A stretch of 64,000 bases of DNA, from contig NC_012781.1 in NCBI RefSeq assembly GCF_000020605.1, forward strand, positions 2,171,501 through 2,235,500, given 5' to 3'. The notes beneath the pieces were generated by a model that saw only the letters and a program-made list of their open reading frames with translations, had not been told where the DNA came from and searched no databases. Shown piece after piece: positions 1 through 9,490 of this stretch (position 1 is the stretch's first letter; every line of letters starts with the position of its first letter). Position numbers and translations under genes: made by a program. This stretch comes from Agathobacter rectalis ATCC 33656. GTDB taxonomy: Bacteria > Bacillota > Clostridia > Lachnospirales > Lachnospiraceae.

Positions 1-2096
1 CCGCTGTTTTCTGAGCCTGAGCTTGTCAAAAGCTTTACAGTACCTGATGCTGATACTGCTATATTCTTCACAAAATCAGCTGCACCGGTTCCAGGCTCAA
101 TGCCTGTAATATAAGTACCTATACTGTATTTACCTGATGTTATGTTTACATCTGTATTATTTTGGTTATTATTGTTCTGATTATTATTGTCACCTGCATT
201 ATTTGCAGATGCCGCCTGCCTGTTTATATTGATAGTGTATGTTCTTGTATCACCGCTTTGCGACTTGCATTTTACCTTAATTGTATTATTTCCGACAGCA
301 AGCGAATAGCTTCCTGTGCCTGAAACACCACTGTTTCCTGAAACTGCATCTGCCGAAACAGTCACTGAGCTTATGGCATTTGAAACAACTGCTGAATAGC
401 TTGTTGTCGCTCCATTGAAGGCCGGTGTGAGTGTTACACCACTTATCGCAAGCGACTGCAGATAGTTATTGGTATCGCCAGCTTTATCGAAGCCCACTGC
501 TGACGATGGCATATTGTTGTATACAGGTATTTTAAATACAAAAGCCTGATTCCTGTCTGAATATCCTTTAGCCAGACTCTGTCCCTCAGTAAGAGCCGCT
601 GTGGCATTGCCCATGTACTGATGGAAATACAGCGAGCTTGTATTTACTACATTAAACTTCTCAAAATACAGTGTATTTTGACCCTTATTTATATAATTGC
701 TGCCCACCTTTACAGCTCCGCCGCTTATGGACTTTGCTCTTGTATTCCAGCCCTGCTTCTTGGCAAAAGCCAGACCATTTTTATAAATCTTATCCTTCGT
801 GTTTCCGGTTGCACTAAAATTAAAATAATTATAATATCCTTCATATCCGGAATATGTACCCGAAATAAGAGGGCTCGTTCCCTTTTGTCCCTGCTCCTGC
901 TTTATACGCGATGCTATATGGTATGCACTTACTCCACTGCTCTTTGCCACATCCATGAACGTGCTTGCATAATTGATTTTCTCACCATTGTTGGAATAGG
1001 TCTTTGTTCCCTCCATAAATGTGCCTTTTACTATGGACTTGACACCTTCAAGTGCCTCATTCGGACTGTATGCCAGACTCTGAAACTGAAAAATATTGGT
1101 CTCATCAAGGAAGTTCCTTGGATCCATGAGATAAGCAATATAAGCACTGCTTGCTGACACCCAGCCCGGCTCATACTCAACCCACGTATTTGTTGACCAG
1201 TTATATGCTCCGGCAGCTGTGGATTTCTTGGCATTGTCTGCTGATTTGGATACCAGATTAAGTCCGTTTACACTTTCATTTTCAATCACCGTATCCCAAT
1301 TCAAACCTGTATTTACAGCCTCAAATGTCCAGCTTGGATACTTATTGTGAAGAGCTGTAAGGTTTGGAATATAGCTGTCTGGAAAGCCTGCATTCTTCAT
1401 AGCCGTGACAAAATCAGTATTGTCTCCACTATTATTGTATGTCACCTTTATGTATGTACTGATAGTCCAGCCCGTAAATGCCTTGCCGTTTAAAGTACCC
1501 TTGACATTATACCAGACCACACCGTTTACCCTGGTCTCTCCAATTATGTCAACCTGATGGTTCCAGTTGAGTGAGACAACCTTGGTAGTGCCAGATGTGC
1601 CTGCTGCATTGCGGACATACACATTGCCACCTGTAATCGTACCTGTAGCATATGCTCCCGATGCGGTTGCAAGGGCAAGCTGTTCCTCATTATTCTGCTG
1701 TATGGCATCCGCATTGCCGGTGTCTGCTGAAGCATCCCCTGTCTGCGCATTGTCTGATGCAGCTGTGCCGGTACCTGCTGATACAAAATCAGACCTGATA
1801 TAGCTTACACACTCCTCGTTATTTGCTGCCAGATTGTACTTTGCCTTGTACCACACCTTGCCGTCTGCACCTGTGGTCTGCTCAAGAATAATAATATCCT
1901 TACCGTTTGAAAGCTTGTGCTCCAGCTCATACTCTGTGCCCGGTCCGCTTCTCGCCGCTACCCAGTATCTCTCATCACACACAACCTTAGCCGCCTGATC
2001 CGCATAAACTGCTATGCTGCTGTATGGTGCCAGGTCACATGCGGCTAATGACAATGTTACGACAGAGGCTGCCAGAAATTTATTTATCTTTATCAT
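1..2096 (-). CDS. Secreted endo-beta-N-acetylglucosaminidase-like protein with SH3 and cadherin-like domains (3' end missing)
   Basis: The reading frame starts at 2096 and runs open past the left edge, giving about 698 visible residues. The N-terminus is a signal sequence; it contains LAAC near residue 20, which could be a lipobox, and AVYA near residue 32, which could be a signal peptidase I site, so the mode of export is undecided. Two SH3b-like stretches follow (about residues 35-75 and 125-190). The central part (about 280-520) is a glucosaminidase-type hydrolase, with the segment RIKQEQGQ near residue 400 carrying the probable catalytic Glu and the tandem YEGYYNYFNF expected of this family. 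After it comes a cadherin-like beta-sandwich (about 560-650) with repeated Ser/Val strands, then an Asn-rich linker. The likely role is peptidoglycan cleavage at the cell surface. It is transcribed alone; a terminator lies upstream of it at the end of the next gene. Confidence 0.85.
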   Translation of the reverse strand, partial: MIKINKFLAASVVTLSLAACDLAPYSSIAVYADQAAKVVCDERYWVAARSGPGTEYELEHKLSNGKDIIILEQTTGADGKVWYKAKYNLAANNEECVSYIRSDFVSAGTGTAASDNAQTGDASADTGNADAIQQNNEEQLALATASGAYATGTITGGNVYVRNAAGTSGTTKVVSLNWNHQVDIIGETRVNGVVWYNVKGTLNGKAFTGWTISTYIKVTYNNSGDNTDFVTAMKNAGFPDSYIPNLTALHNKYPSWTFEAVNTGLNWDTVIENESVNGLNLVSKSADNAKKSTAAGAYNWSTNTWVEYEPGWVSASSAYIAYLMDPRNFLDETNIFQFQSLAYSPNEALEGVKSIVKGTFMEGTKTYSNNGEKINYASTFMDVAKSSGVSAYHIASRIKQEQGQKGTSPLISGTYSGYEGYYNYFNFSATGNTKDKIYKNGLAFAKKQGWNTRAKSISGGAVKVGSNYINKGQNTLYFEKFNVVNTSSLYFHQYMGNATAALTEGQSLAKGYSDRNQAFVFKIPVYNNMPSSAVGFDKAGDTNNYLQSLAISGVTLTPAFNGATTSYSAVVSNAISSVTVSADAVSGNSGVSGTGSYSLAVGNNTIKVKCKSQSGDTRTYTININRQAASANNAGDNNNQNNNNQNNTDVNITSGKYSIGTYITGIEPGTGAADFVKNIAVSASGTVKLLTSSGSENS

Positions 2097-2211
2097 CAAA
2101 TCCCATCTTTCTTATGTGCATTGTTTACATTAATCCATTATCCATTTAATTATAATAGAATATGACCTTTGTATCAATGTATTCGGCAGAAATTTATTAT
2201 TTTTTTATTAA

Positions 2212-2264
2212 TGATAAAAAAACTCCCTTCAACGTGTAGCACATGCTTACGTTTCAGGGAGTTG
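2212..2264 (-). terminator. Rho-independent terminator after the DUF1002 gene
   Basis: On the minus strand AACTCCCTGAAACGT pairs with ACACGTTGAAGGGAGTT through a short loop and is followed by a T-rich run. It sits about 45 bases beyond the stop of the DUF1002 gene and upstream of the glucosaminidase start. Confidence 0.85.
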
Positions 2265-2309
2265 CCTGATTCATATTCTGCTTATTCTTACTGTCTCCTG
2301 TAGCTTTTT

Positions 2310-3353
2310 CTAGCTGAACAGTGATTTTATCTTATCCCATAAATCCATGAAAAAGTTACCAAGCTTTTCCCAGAAGCCCGGGTCATTTATCTTATCGCCA
2401 AGCTTTGATGCCCAGTCCTGTGCCTGGTTGATGACTGAATCCCAGTCGATATTGGCATCCTTAAGCTTCATAAGAAGCGATGTCAGCTTTGCAATATCAT
2501 CATCAGAAAGCTTCAGGTCGTAATCCTTTGCAGCCTCCTTTATCGCATCCTTTATCTGGCTCTCATCCTTGAGCCTTCCATCGGCAAGCTGCTTCTTTAG
2601 GTCTGCAATCATTGCCTCGATATCCTTCGAATCGCCGTCAATGCTCTTGTTGAGCTCTCCTGTTGTGACAAGCTCATCCATCGCTGCGTCTGTCACCTTG
2701 TCGTCAAGCTTCTTGCCTGTCATCTCCTCGTATGCCTTTAGTGTGCCTACAAGTGCTGCCGTTCCGGAAATAGGGAAAGGGCCTGCGACTATGATTTTAG
2801 CATCAGCTATGCCTGCTGTGGCAAGCGCATTCTTGTACATTCCTACCGTACAGTAATTGATATTGTGCGTGGAAACACTAAGACCCGCGCCCTTTTTATC
2901 CTCTGTAATGAGTACTGAGGAAAGTGATCTTTTGCCAATCTCGCTCTTGCTGATGTATGAATCGAGGTACTTGTGCTCCTCATCATTATTTACATAGACC
3001 ACATCGTATTTGTCCAGATCAGTGAGCTCGATTCCCATAAATCCAAGCACTGTCGCTCTCTGATCCGGTGTGAGGTCTGCTCCAAGACTTAAGTATGGCT
3101 TATCATTTTTGCTGATGGTCACCTTGTCGTTTGCCTCACTGCCGGCTGTCGTTGTGCTGTCTGCAGTACTGTCTGTGTTACTCTTATCAGCTGCGTCACT
3201 GCTGTCACTGCCTGATACATCAACGCTTGAAACTGTATCAGTCTGCGTAGCTGTCTCTGTTGCAAATACTGCCGGATTCATCGTAAACAGTGTCACCGCA
3301 GCAAGCACGCTACATACAATACTCTTTGCTTTTTTCTTTATTAATCTAATCAT
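2310..3353 (-). CDS. DUF1002 (YpuA-like) secreted protein
   Basis: This 347-residue protein has an N-terminal signal peptide (KKKAKS followed by a hydrophobic stretch ending in AVFATE), a Ser/Thr/Asp-rich linker to about residue 75, and then a DUF1002 domain to about residue 230, recognisable from LGADLTPDQRATVLGFMG and the GTAALVGTLKAYEEMTG segment. The C-terminal 100 residues are alternating charged helices ending in aromatic and basic residues. The family is secreted or surface-exposed in Firmicutes and has no established biochemical function. It is separated by only 12 bases from the LD-carboxypeptidase upstream, so the two probably share a transcript ending at the terminator at 2212-2264. 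I see no catalytic motif. Confidence 0.85.
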   Translation of the reverse strand: MIRLIKKKAKSIVCSVLAAVTLFTMNPAVFATETATQTDTVSSVDVSGSDSSDAADKSNTDSTADSTTTAGSEANDKVTISKNDKPYLSLGADLTPDQRATVLGFMGIELTDLDKYDVVYVNNDEEHKYLDSYISKSEIGKRSLSSVLITEDKKGAGLSVSTHNINYCTVGMYKNALATAGIADAKIIVAGPFPISGTAALVGTLKAYEEMTGKKLDDKVTDAAMDELVTTGELNKSIDGDSKDIEAMIADLKKQLADGRLKDESQIKDAIKEAAKDYDLKLSDDDIAKLTSLLMKLKDANIDWDSVINQAQDWASKLGDKINDPGFWEKLGNFFMDLWDKIKSLFS

Positions 3354-3365
3354 TTTTCCTCCAAT

Positions 3366-4403
3366 CTACTGCTCTATATCATACGAAATTGTAAAGTTGC
3401 TTCCGTCGAAGCTGACATCTGCCATGCTTCCGCATACCACAGGCATCATCGGTGACATATGACCTATATCCAGATCCATGATGATTGGCACATTAAACTC
3501 TCTAAGCAGTGATGAAAGCGCCTGTCTGTGGTCTATGCCAAACATTTCCTCTCCGAAGTGCGCCGGGCGTCCGATAAGAAAGCCCTTTACATTTGAAAAC
3601 CATCCTGCATTTTTCATCTGCCACATAGCCCTTCTCATGCCCATCACATTAAGGTCACATGCCTCAAGGAACCATATGATACCATCATCACTGTAGCGCT
3701 CATTAAATTCCCTTACATGGTCAAACGATGTACCAAGCAGATTGATAAGACAATCCATGCAGCCACCAAGCAGCCTGCCTCTCATGGTAAGCCTGCTTTC
3801 CTTTGCCACCGTGGGAATAGAGCTGATGCACGACTTTTCAGTCAGGTTGTAGCCCACAAACGGAGCATTCTCATCCTTTATCGATTCCTTCTCCCACATA
3901 GGGTAATTGGTAAATGAAAGCTTCCTGCCACAAAGCAGATTAAATGCATCGGTAAGTGACTCATGCCACACCTCCATGCCAAAGCTGCCCGCACACGGCC
4001 CGTAAATACCTGCTGTATCTGCAATAGTAGCCTCCAAAAATGTGAAATTCGTGTTGTCGGAATAGCCCATGTACCATTTAGGCTTTGACTGCTTCACGCG
4101 CTCAAAATCAATATAAGGCACTACCTCGCACATCAGCTCGCCACCACCACAGGATATAAGCACATCACTGTCAGCAGAAACATAGCTCTCGTTCAGCTCT
4201 TCTGCGCACTTCTTAGGTGTATTGCTGATACCTATGCCACTGTCGCACCTGCAGTTAGGTCCCTCTATCGTCTTATAACCCATGCTGTGAAACCTTTTAA
4301 TGGCATTGTCAAAGGCACTCCTGTACGGCTCTGTTGTACAGCCCATCGAAGGCGCCACAAAGCCTATTGTTCCTCTATCCTTTAGAAATTCAGGGTATCT
4401 CAT
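3366..4403 (-). CDS. S66-family LD-carboxypeptidase (LdcA/MccF-like)
   Basis: The 345-residue protein belongs to peptidase family S66, serine peptidases with a Ser-Glu-His triad that remove the terminal D-residue from muropeptides or inactivate microcin C-like compounds. The nucleophile elbow is MGYSDNTN (Ser near residue 113), preceded by the ISCGGGE loop; the Glu lies in the WFLEACD segment and the His in DIGHMSP near residue 313. There is no signal peptide, so it acts in the cytosol, as expected for muropeptide recycling. Its ATG overlaps the stop of the upstream small gene by four bases (4400-4403), indicating translational coupling. Whether it is an LdcA-type or MccF-type enzyme cannot be decided from sequence alone. 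Confidence 0.9.
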   Translation of the reverse strand: MRYPEFLKDRGTIGFVAPSMGCTTEPYRSAFDNAIKRFHSMGYKTIEGPNCRCDSGIGISNTPKKCAEELNESYVSADSDVLISCGGGELMCEVVPYIDFERVKQSKPKWYMGYSDNTNFTFLEATIADTAGIYGPCAGSFGMEVWHESLTDAFNLLCGRKLSFTNYPMWEKESIKDENAPFVGYNLTEKSCISSIPTVAKESRLTMRGRLLGGCMDCLINLLGTSFDHVREFNERYSDDGIIWFLEACDLNVMGMRRAMWQMKNAGWFSNVKGFLIGRPAHFGEEMFGIDHRQALSSLLREFNVPIIMDLDIGHMSPMMPVVCGSMADVSFDGSNFTISYDIEQ

Positions 4404-4702
4404 GTTTCTATCATCCTATCACTATTATTTACATATCTAAGCTTCTGTCTGAAGTAAAATATGTAGGATTTTATCATTTCTGTCAAGGTCATTTTACTGT
4501 CATAATTAAATGTCGTCGTGTACTGCACATGCTGTCTGTTGCACCAGTTGTATATATCATGCAGACTTATCGAATCAACATTCTTCATATTGTTCATAAA
4601 CACCTTAACCTTTGAAAGCTCATCCTCACTGTCAATGTATAGATGAAAGATAGTATTCGGACATTCAATTATTATCTGCTGTTCTTCTATATTTTTCATC
4701 AC
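4400..4702 (-). CDS. Small hypothetical protein coupled to the LD-carboxypeptidase
   Basis: I do not recognise this 100-residue protein. It is acidic in its first half and aromatic/basic in its second (several Tyr, Phe and Lys near residues 80-95), with no membrane segment or signal peptide. The start is supported by a GAGGA site nine bases upstream. Its stop overlaps the ATG of the LD-carboxypeptidase gene in an ATGA arrangement, so it heads the operon 4400-2310. It may be a small partner or sensor of the peptidase, but nothing in the sequence shows this. Confidence 0.6.
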   Translation of the reverse strand: MMKNIEEQQIIIECPNTIFHLYIDSEDELSKVKVFMNNMKNVDSISLHDIYNWCNRQHVQYTTTFNYDSKMTLTEMIKSYIFYFRQKLRYVNNSDRMIET

Positions 4703-4909
4703 TGTATCCTCTATTGAATGATGTATCCTGTGTGATTAAAAACATTATCGTCTGTCACACCGGGATGTGAGTAATAACAAAATATCGTAACTGTTCAGTA
4801 CCTTCACAGCTAAAAAATATCACATAACCATAGTACTACACCGGCGTCACAAAATCCAGTCATTTTTGCCTGCCAATTCTTACTATTTTATTAAGAAAAA
4901 CGGTAAATA

Positions 4910-5815
4910 TTATACTCCCTCACAGTCAAATGCCGGAATGAAGCTGTCCTTTGCCACGTCACCCTCCTGTATAAATGCATTCGTGATTCCTATTTCGAGG
5001 GCATAGTCAACAAGCCTTTCATACTCTCTCCTTGTCACTGTGCGGTTTATCTCAGGATAATCCTTTAGTGCAATCGGCGTAAACTGGCTCATCATGCTTA
5101 TATATACGTGATCATGATATGTATCATACAGGTACTTAAGTACAGCCTTTGCATCATTCACATGTCCCGGCAGTAGAAGCTGTCGCACAATAACTCCCTT
5201 TTGTATGAGTCCTGTCGCATCGTCAATCACGACATCCGGCTGCTGCCTGACCATCTCTGAAAGCGCCTGCTTTGCGACAGACGGATAATCTTTTGCCCTT
5301 GAATACCTTGCCGAAAGCGTACTGTCCATATATTTAAAATCCGGAAGATACACATCCACTATACCCTCAAGCAGCTTTAGCTCTGTCACATTTTCATATC
5401 CGCTCGTATTGTATATAATAGGAAGCTTCATGCCGCGGCTTTTTGCATCGTTTACCGCCCACACTATATCAGGGATATACTGCCCCGGTGTGACCAGATT
5501 GATATTATTTGCGCCTTTGTCAGCAAGTTCCATAAAGATATCACTCAGCCTCTCTTTACTGATCACCTTTCCCGCTTTTCCGTCAGAAATCTCCCTGTTC
5601 TGGCAGAACACGCAGTGCAGGCTGCAGCCTGAGAAAAAAACTGCCCCGCTTCCTCTTTTTCCTGATATGCACGGCTCCTCCCAGTAATGAAGCGCTGCTC
5701 GCGCCACCTTTATTTCAGATGAAACGCCACATACGCCTGTTTGTCCGGTGCTTCTGTTTATGCCACATTTTCTGGGACACAATAAGCAATTCTCGTATTT
5801 ATTCATATTTTTCAT
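4910..5815 (-). CDS. Radical SAM protein, PflA-like (COG1313 type)
   Basis: This 301-residue protein has an N-terminal Cys-rich segment (CLLCPRKCGINR...GVCG) that could bind a second metal centre, followed by the radical SAM cluster motif CSLHCVFC near residue 69, the CX3CX2C pattern that binds the 4Fe-4S cluster reducing S-adenosylmethionine. The NINLVTPGQY and QLLLPGH segments are typical of the COG1313 group related to pyruvate-formate-lyase activating enzymes. The substrate is unknown; no partner glycyl radical enzyme is in the neighbourhood. It stands alone, with about 200 bases without a gene downstream and a structured region upstream that separates it from the divergent phosphofructokinase gene. 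Confidence 0.88.
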   Translation of the reverse strand: MKNMNKYENCLLCPRKCGINRSTGQTGVCGVSSEIKVARAALHYWEEPCISGKRGSGAVFFSGCSLHCVFCQNREISDGKAGKVISKERLSDIFMELADKGANNINLVTPGQYIPDIVWAVNDAKSRGMKLPIIYNTSGYENVTELKLLEGIVDVYLPDFKYMDSTLSARYSRAKDYPSVAKQALSEMVRQQPDVVIDDATGLIQKGVIVRQLLLPGHVNDAKAVLKYLYDTYHDHVYISMMSQFTPIALKDYPEINRTVTRREYERLVDYALEIGITNAFIQEGDVAKDSFIPAFDCEGV

Positions 5816-5880
5816 TTTAACCCTTGCTAAAAATAATGTTTGATACTACAATCTATATGATTAAAGGGTCAAAAGGTATC

Positions 5881-6026
5881 ATCGATGCATTCTTGCATGC
5901 AATTCGATGTACACCTTAGTGACCCGCACTACACCGAGAAAGTAGCAATTTGCTGCGGGGACGCAGGAAATTAACGGATTTCGAGGTGTAGTCAGATTAC
6001 GGGAATGCGTAGCATGTAGTAATCTG
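5881..6026. other. Highly structured intergenic segment with nested inverted repeats
   Basis: Between the divergent radical SAM and phosphofructokinase genes I see several perfect or near-perfect hairpins: 5881-5890 with 5897-5908; ACTACACC at about 5928-5935 with GGTGTAGT at 5985-5992, enclosing the small hairpin AGCAATTTGCT; and CAGATTAC at 5993-6000 with GTAATCTG at 6019-6026, enclosing ATGC/GCAT. There is no convincing reading frame. It could be a structured leader or a small insertion of a repeat family; I cannot match it to a known RNA class. Confidence 0.45.
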
Positions 6027-6103
6027 ATTAATCATCATTTTAAATTATATCATAACTATTCTTACAGAAGAGAATAGTTAAAATACACAATAAGGAGATT
6101 ACA

Positions 6104-7342
6104 ATGAATCAGTCAAACTGTATCGTCGCCCAGTCAGGCGGCCCAACTGTTGCAATCAACGCAAGCCTTGCAGGAGTCATCGCAGGAGTAAAAAGCTCTG
6201 AGAAATACGATATCTGCTATGGCGCCGTAAACGGAATACTCGGCATATTAAATGAGAATTATCTCAATCTGTCAGATATTTTTGCAGATGATGCTAATCT
6301 TGAAAAGCTTAAGACCACACCTGCCATGTATCTTGGCTCATGCCGCCACAAACTCCCTGATTACAAGGATGATGATTCACCATATGTATACATCTTCCAC
6401 CAGTTCGATAAGCTTTCCATAAAAGCTTTCTTTTACATCGGTGGAAATGATTCGATGGATACCGTATTAAAGTTATCCGATTATGCAAAAAAAATCAACA
6501 GTGATGTGAAAATTATAGGGATTCCAAAAACCATCGACAATGATCTGTGCATGACAGACCACACTCCTGGCTTTGGCTCTGCCGCCAAATATATCGCATC
6601 AAGCATGCTTGAGATAGCCCATGATACCTTTATCTATGCTGTTAAGAGTGTGACAATCGTTGAAATCATGGGACGTGACGCAGGATGGCTCACTGCCGCT
6701 TCCGCTCTCGCACGTAATGAGTACAATACAGCGCCTCAGTTCATCTATCTGCCTGAGGTGAATTTCGACAAGGACAAATTTGTTGCCGATATAAAAGAAG
6801 CCCTTGCGCACACTAACAATGTAATAGTCGCCGTATCCGAAGGAATACATGACGCAGACGGCTCATACATTACATCATCAAAGGCCGCATGTGACCAGTT
6901 CGGACACCAGCAGCTAAGCGGTGCCGGAAAAGCTCTTGAGTTCATCGTAAAGGAAAACATCGGTGTCAAGGTGCGCTCTGTAGAGGTAAATGTGCTCCAG
7001 CGCTGTGCCTCACATCTTGCATCATTAACCGATATCGAGGAATCTTTTGCTCAGGGTAAAAAGGGTGTCACTATTGCAGCAGAGGGTGTGACCGCATCAA
7101 TGGTATGCTTAAAGCGCATCTCAAATAAGCCTTATCAGGTGGAATACACATATTCTGCTATCAAGGATATCGCAAACGAGGCCAAGTCTGTGCCAAGAGA
7201 GTGGATCAATGATGCTGGCAATGATGTGAAACCTGAACTTATCGAATACTTAAAGCCACTTATTCAGGGAGAAACCGCTGTAGCCTACAAGAATGGTCTG
7301 CCTGACTATATGGATGTGTCACATCTTCACAAATGTAACTGA
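6104..7342 (+). CDS. pfp: PPi-type 6-phosphofructokinase (diphosphate-fructose-6-phosphate 1-phosphotransferase)
   Basis: This enzyme phosphorylates fructose 6-phosphate at C1 in glycolysis. The 412-residue protein shows the phosphoryl-donor loop QSGGPT, the donor-specificity motif GGNDSMDT near residue 110, the catalytic PKTIDND near residue 141 and the substrate motif MGRDAGW near residue 186. Lys in PKTIDND (Gly in ATP-dependent enzymes) and Asp in the GGND motif both point to pyrophosphate rather than ATP as donor. The first Asp of the more usual GGDD is Asn here. The start has an AAGGAG site; a hairpin at 6055-6078 (AACTATTC paired with GAATAGTT) lies in the presumed leader. It is followed 64 bases later by the L,D-transpeptidase gene on the same strand. 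Confidence 0.9.
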   Translation: MNQSNCIVAQSGGPTVAINASLAGVIAGVKSSEKYDICYGAVNGILGILNENYLNLSDIFADDANLEKLKTTPAMYLGSCRHKLPDYKDDDSPYVYIFHQFDKLSIKAFFYIGGNDSMDTVLKLSDYAKKINSDVKIIGIPKTIDNDLCMTDHTPGFGSAAKYIASSMLEIAHDTFIYAVKSVTIVEIMGRDAGWLTAASALARNEYNTAPQFIYLPEVNFDKDKFVADIKEALAHTNNVIVAVSEGIHDADGSYITSSKAACDQFGHQQLSGAGKALEFIVKENIGVKVRSVEVNVLQRCASHLASLTDIEESFAQGKKGVTIAAEGVTASMVCLKRISNKPYQVEYTYSAIKDIANEAKSVPREWINDAGNDVKPELIEYLKPLIQGETAVAYKNGLPDYMDVSHLHKCN

Positions 7343-7406
7343 TTTTAGCTGCTGTCTACACCCCGGTGTGGGCAGCAACAGCATATCTCCAAGGAGGTCG
7401 ATTTAC

Positions 7407-8849
7407 ATGAAGAAAAAAGTGCTTATAACCTGCGCCGTTGTGCTTGGTGTGCTTTTGGCTGTTTATCTTGGCTTTGCCTTTTATTTTAGCAGCCACTATC
7501 TGTTCAACACAAAGATTAACTCTGTAAAATACGCAGGGAAAACTGCAAAAGAGGCATTAGAAAAAAATACAGCCCTAAGCCGCGACTATCTGCTCACAAT
7601 CACTGATAGAAAAGGCAACAGCTTTTCACTTAAGGGACCTGATTTTTCCTATGAATATGTCTCAAACGGTGACGAGGAGCAAATCCTAAAAAGCCAGAAT
7701 GCTTTTACATGGCCTGTCAGTCTCTTCAAAGCTCAAAACTATACTCTAAAGGGTTCGTCCAAATATGACGATGCCGCTTTGGCGGAAAAGCTCAAGGCTC
7801 TTGATATTTTCAGTGATGACTACATTGAGAATCCGGAGGATGCCCACATCGAGATAAAAGACGGCAAATACGATGTGATTGAAGAGAAAAAAGGCTGCAA
7901 TCCGATATATGACAGCATCCTTGCCGAGGTAAAGGATGCCCTGGACAATGAGCTTCCAAAGCTTAGCTTAAACGATGACTGTTATGAAGCTCCAAAAATC
8001 ACAAAGGAAAGCGATACAATCAAAAATGAAAAAGAAGCCCTCGACAAATACACTGCTTCAACCGTCACCTACAAAATTGAAGGTGCCGACGAGAAGCTTG
8101 ACTCAGCCAAAATCCTTGATATGCTAAGCATCTCAGATGACGGCAGCGTGAGCATAGATGATGCCAAGGTCACTAAATATGTCCAGCAGCTTGCTTCCAA
8201 GTACAATACCTTCGGCCGCAAGCGCTCGTTCAAAACATCGTCCGGTGACACTATTGAAATAGGTGGTGGAGACTACGGATGGGTAGTCAGCAAGAAAAAT
8301 GAGAAAGCCCAGCTCCTTTCAGATTTAGAGGGCGGCAAGCCAGTGGAAAGAGAGCCTGTTTACGAGCAGACAGCACTCTACCGAGGCGCTGACGACATAG
8401 GTAATACATACATAGAGATTGACTACACAAAGCAGCACATGTGGTATTACAAGGATGGTGCTCTCCAGATGGAGTCTGATTTCGTATCAGGTAATCTCGC
8501 CCGTCAGAATGGTTCCGTAGATGGTGTATACAAGATTGTTTACAAACAGAGAAATGCTACTCTTGTCGGCGAGGGATACTCTTCTCCTGTCAGCTATTTC
8601 ATGCCGTTTGCCTACAATATAGGTATCCATGATGCCAGCTGGCGTGATACCTTCGGAGGAACAATTTACAAAACCTCCGGCTCACACGGATGTATCAATG
8701 TGCCGCCTGCTTTTGCAGAGCAGCTGTTCAACGCTGTGGATAAAGGCACTCCTGTCGTTGCCTACTACAGAGAGGCTGTCACTCTGACAAACAATGCTGC
8801 AAAGATGTCCAATGCATACTCGTATGTGGCTCCTGATGCTGCACAATAA
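7407..8849 (+). CDS. L,D-transpeptidase (YkuD) with peptidoglycan-binding domain
   Basis: This surface enzyme would make 3-3 cross-links in peptidoglycan or attach proteins to it. I chose the ATG at 7407 because AAGGAGG lies at 7391-7397; a longer open frame reaches upstream into the phosphofructokinase gene and has no such site. The 480-residue protein starts with KKK and one membrane-spanning segment (about residues 4-28), continues with an extracellular PG_binding_4-like region (about 50-310), and ends in a YkuD domain (about 330-460). The catalytic motif SGSHGCINVP with the nucleophilic Cys is intact near residue 430. The fold-back element at 8860 begins 10 bases after its stop and may serve as its transcript end. 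Confidence 0.92.
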   Translation: MKKKVLITCAVVLGVLLAVYLGFAFYFSSHYLFNTKINSVKYAGKTAKEALEKNTALSRDYLLTITDRKGNSFSLKGPDFSYEYVSNGDEEQILKSQNAFTWPVSLFKAQNYTLKGSSKYDDAALAEKLKALDIFSDDYIENPEDAHIEIKDGKYDVIEEKKGCNPIYDSILAEVKDALDNELPKLSLNDDCYEAPKITKESDTIKNEKEALDKYTASTVTYKIEGADEKLDSAKILDMLSISDDGSVSIDDAKVTKYVQQLASKYNTFGRKRSFKTSSGDTIEIGGGDYGWVVSKKNEKAQLLSDLEGGKPVEREPVYEQTALYRGADDIGNTYIEIDYTKQHMWYYKDGALQMESDFVSGNLARQNGSVDGVYKIVYKQRNATLVGEGYSSPVSYFMPFAYNIGIHDASWRDTFGGTIYKTSGSHGCINVPPAFAEQLFNAVDKGTPVVAYYREAVTLTNNAAKMSNAYSYVAPDAAQ

Positions 8850-8859
8850 TTAATAATAC

Positions 8860-9149
8860 GGGAAAGCGACCGGCACATAGGGATTGGCCCGCTCGGCAGA
8901 GGTGCTCCCGACGAGCTAACGCTACGCAGCTAAGGTACTGTACGAATTATGCTTTTTAGGGTTTCTATGCTTGACGAAACCGTCGAAACGCGCCGTCCAT
9001 GGCGCGGTTTCTCCTTGCCCCGACGTCCATGCCGGGGCATTTCTGCGTTTCATGGGCATAATTCTACAGTATCTAAGCCGCTACGCTAGTCGCTCTTTCG
9101 GGAGCACCTCTGCCGAGCGGGCCAATCCCTATGTGCCAGTCGTTTTCCC
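8860..9149 (+). repeat. Fold-back element, copy A (uninterrupted)
   Basis: A 290-bp element whose two ends are reverse complements: about 40 bases at 8872-8911 match 9109-9148 region perfectly apart from the extreme edge, and pairing continues inwards through GGTACTGT/ACAGTATC to AATTATG/CATAATT. The unpaired core (about 8950-9055) holds two further GC-rich hairpins, CGCGCC/GGCGCG and GCCCCG/CGGGGC. A second copy at 11282-13470 has nearly the same core but different arms that are still self-complementary. It lies 10 bases after the L,D-transpeptidase stop, and both copies are in the same orientation relative to the gene they follow. Open frames inside it on either strand are by-products of the base composition. 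Confidence 0.85.
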
Positions 9150-9278
9150 TTACTCTTTCGCTATATTCATGCGATTTTTCCATCTGAAAGTGTGTTAAAA
9201 TCTGCTTACATTGAAGTATTTTCCACTACTCCAGTAACAAAATGTCAATAGTTTTTTAATCACTTTTTTCAAAAAGGC

Positions 9279-9316
9279 AAAAAAATAGAACGTATCGATT
9301 ATTTCCATACGCTCTA
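9279..9316 (-). terminator. Rho-independent terminator, minus strand
   Basis: TAGAGCGTAT pairs with ATACGTTCTA and is followed by seven T on the minus strand. It lies downstream of the integrase remnant, so it is probably the original terminator of that gene. The rest of 9150-9490 is AT-rich and holds nothing else that I can identify. Confidence 0.75.
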
Positions 9317-9490
9317 TCTCACATTTCATATTAAATTTTTGAATTCTACAAACTGGGGTTTATCTATTAACTCTCTTAACTTTCCCCTATTTTCAAAGCT
9401 TTCTGCCATTGAAAATTCTATATATGTATCCTTTTCCCTTGTTTTTGCCCTTATGGGATAATCACAAGGGAAAATTCATTATTCAGTTGT

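Noticed and set aside
621-1157. 178-residue plus-strand frame
   Set aside because: It is antisense to the conserved glucosaminidase domain and has Cys/Leu-rich composition typical of a shadow frame.
7293-7406. Longer L,D-transpeptidase start inside the phosphofructokinase gene
   Set aside because: The AAGGAGG at 7391-7397 and the signal-anchor sequence mark the ATG at 7407 as the real start.
8971-9198. 75-residue frame inside fold-back copy A
   Set aside because: Its equivalent in copy B is also partly open but the differences are compensatory for pairing, not synonymous.
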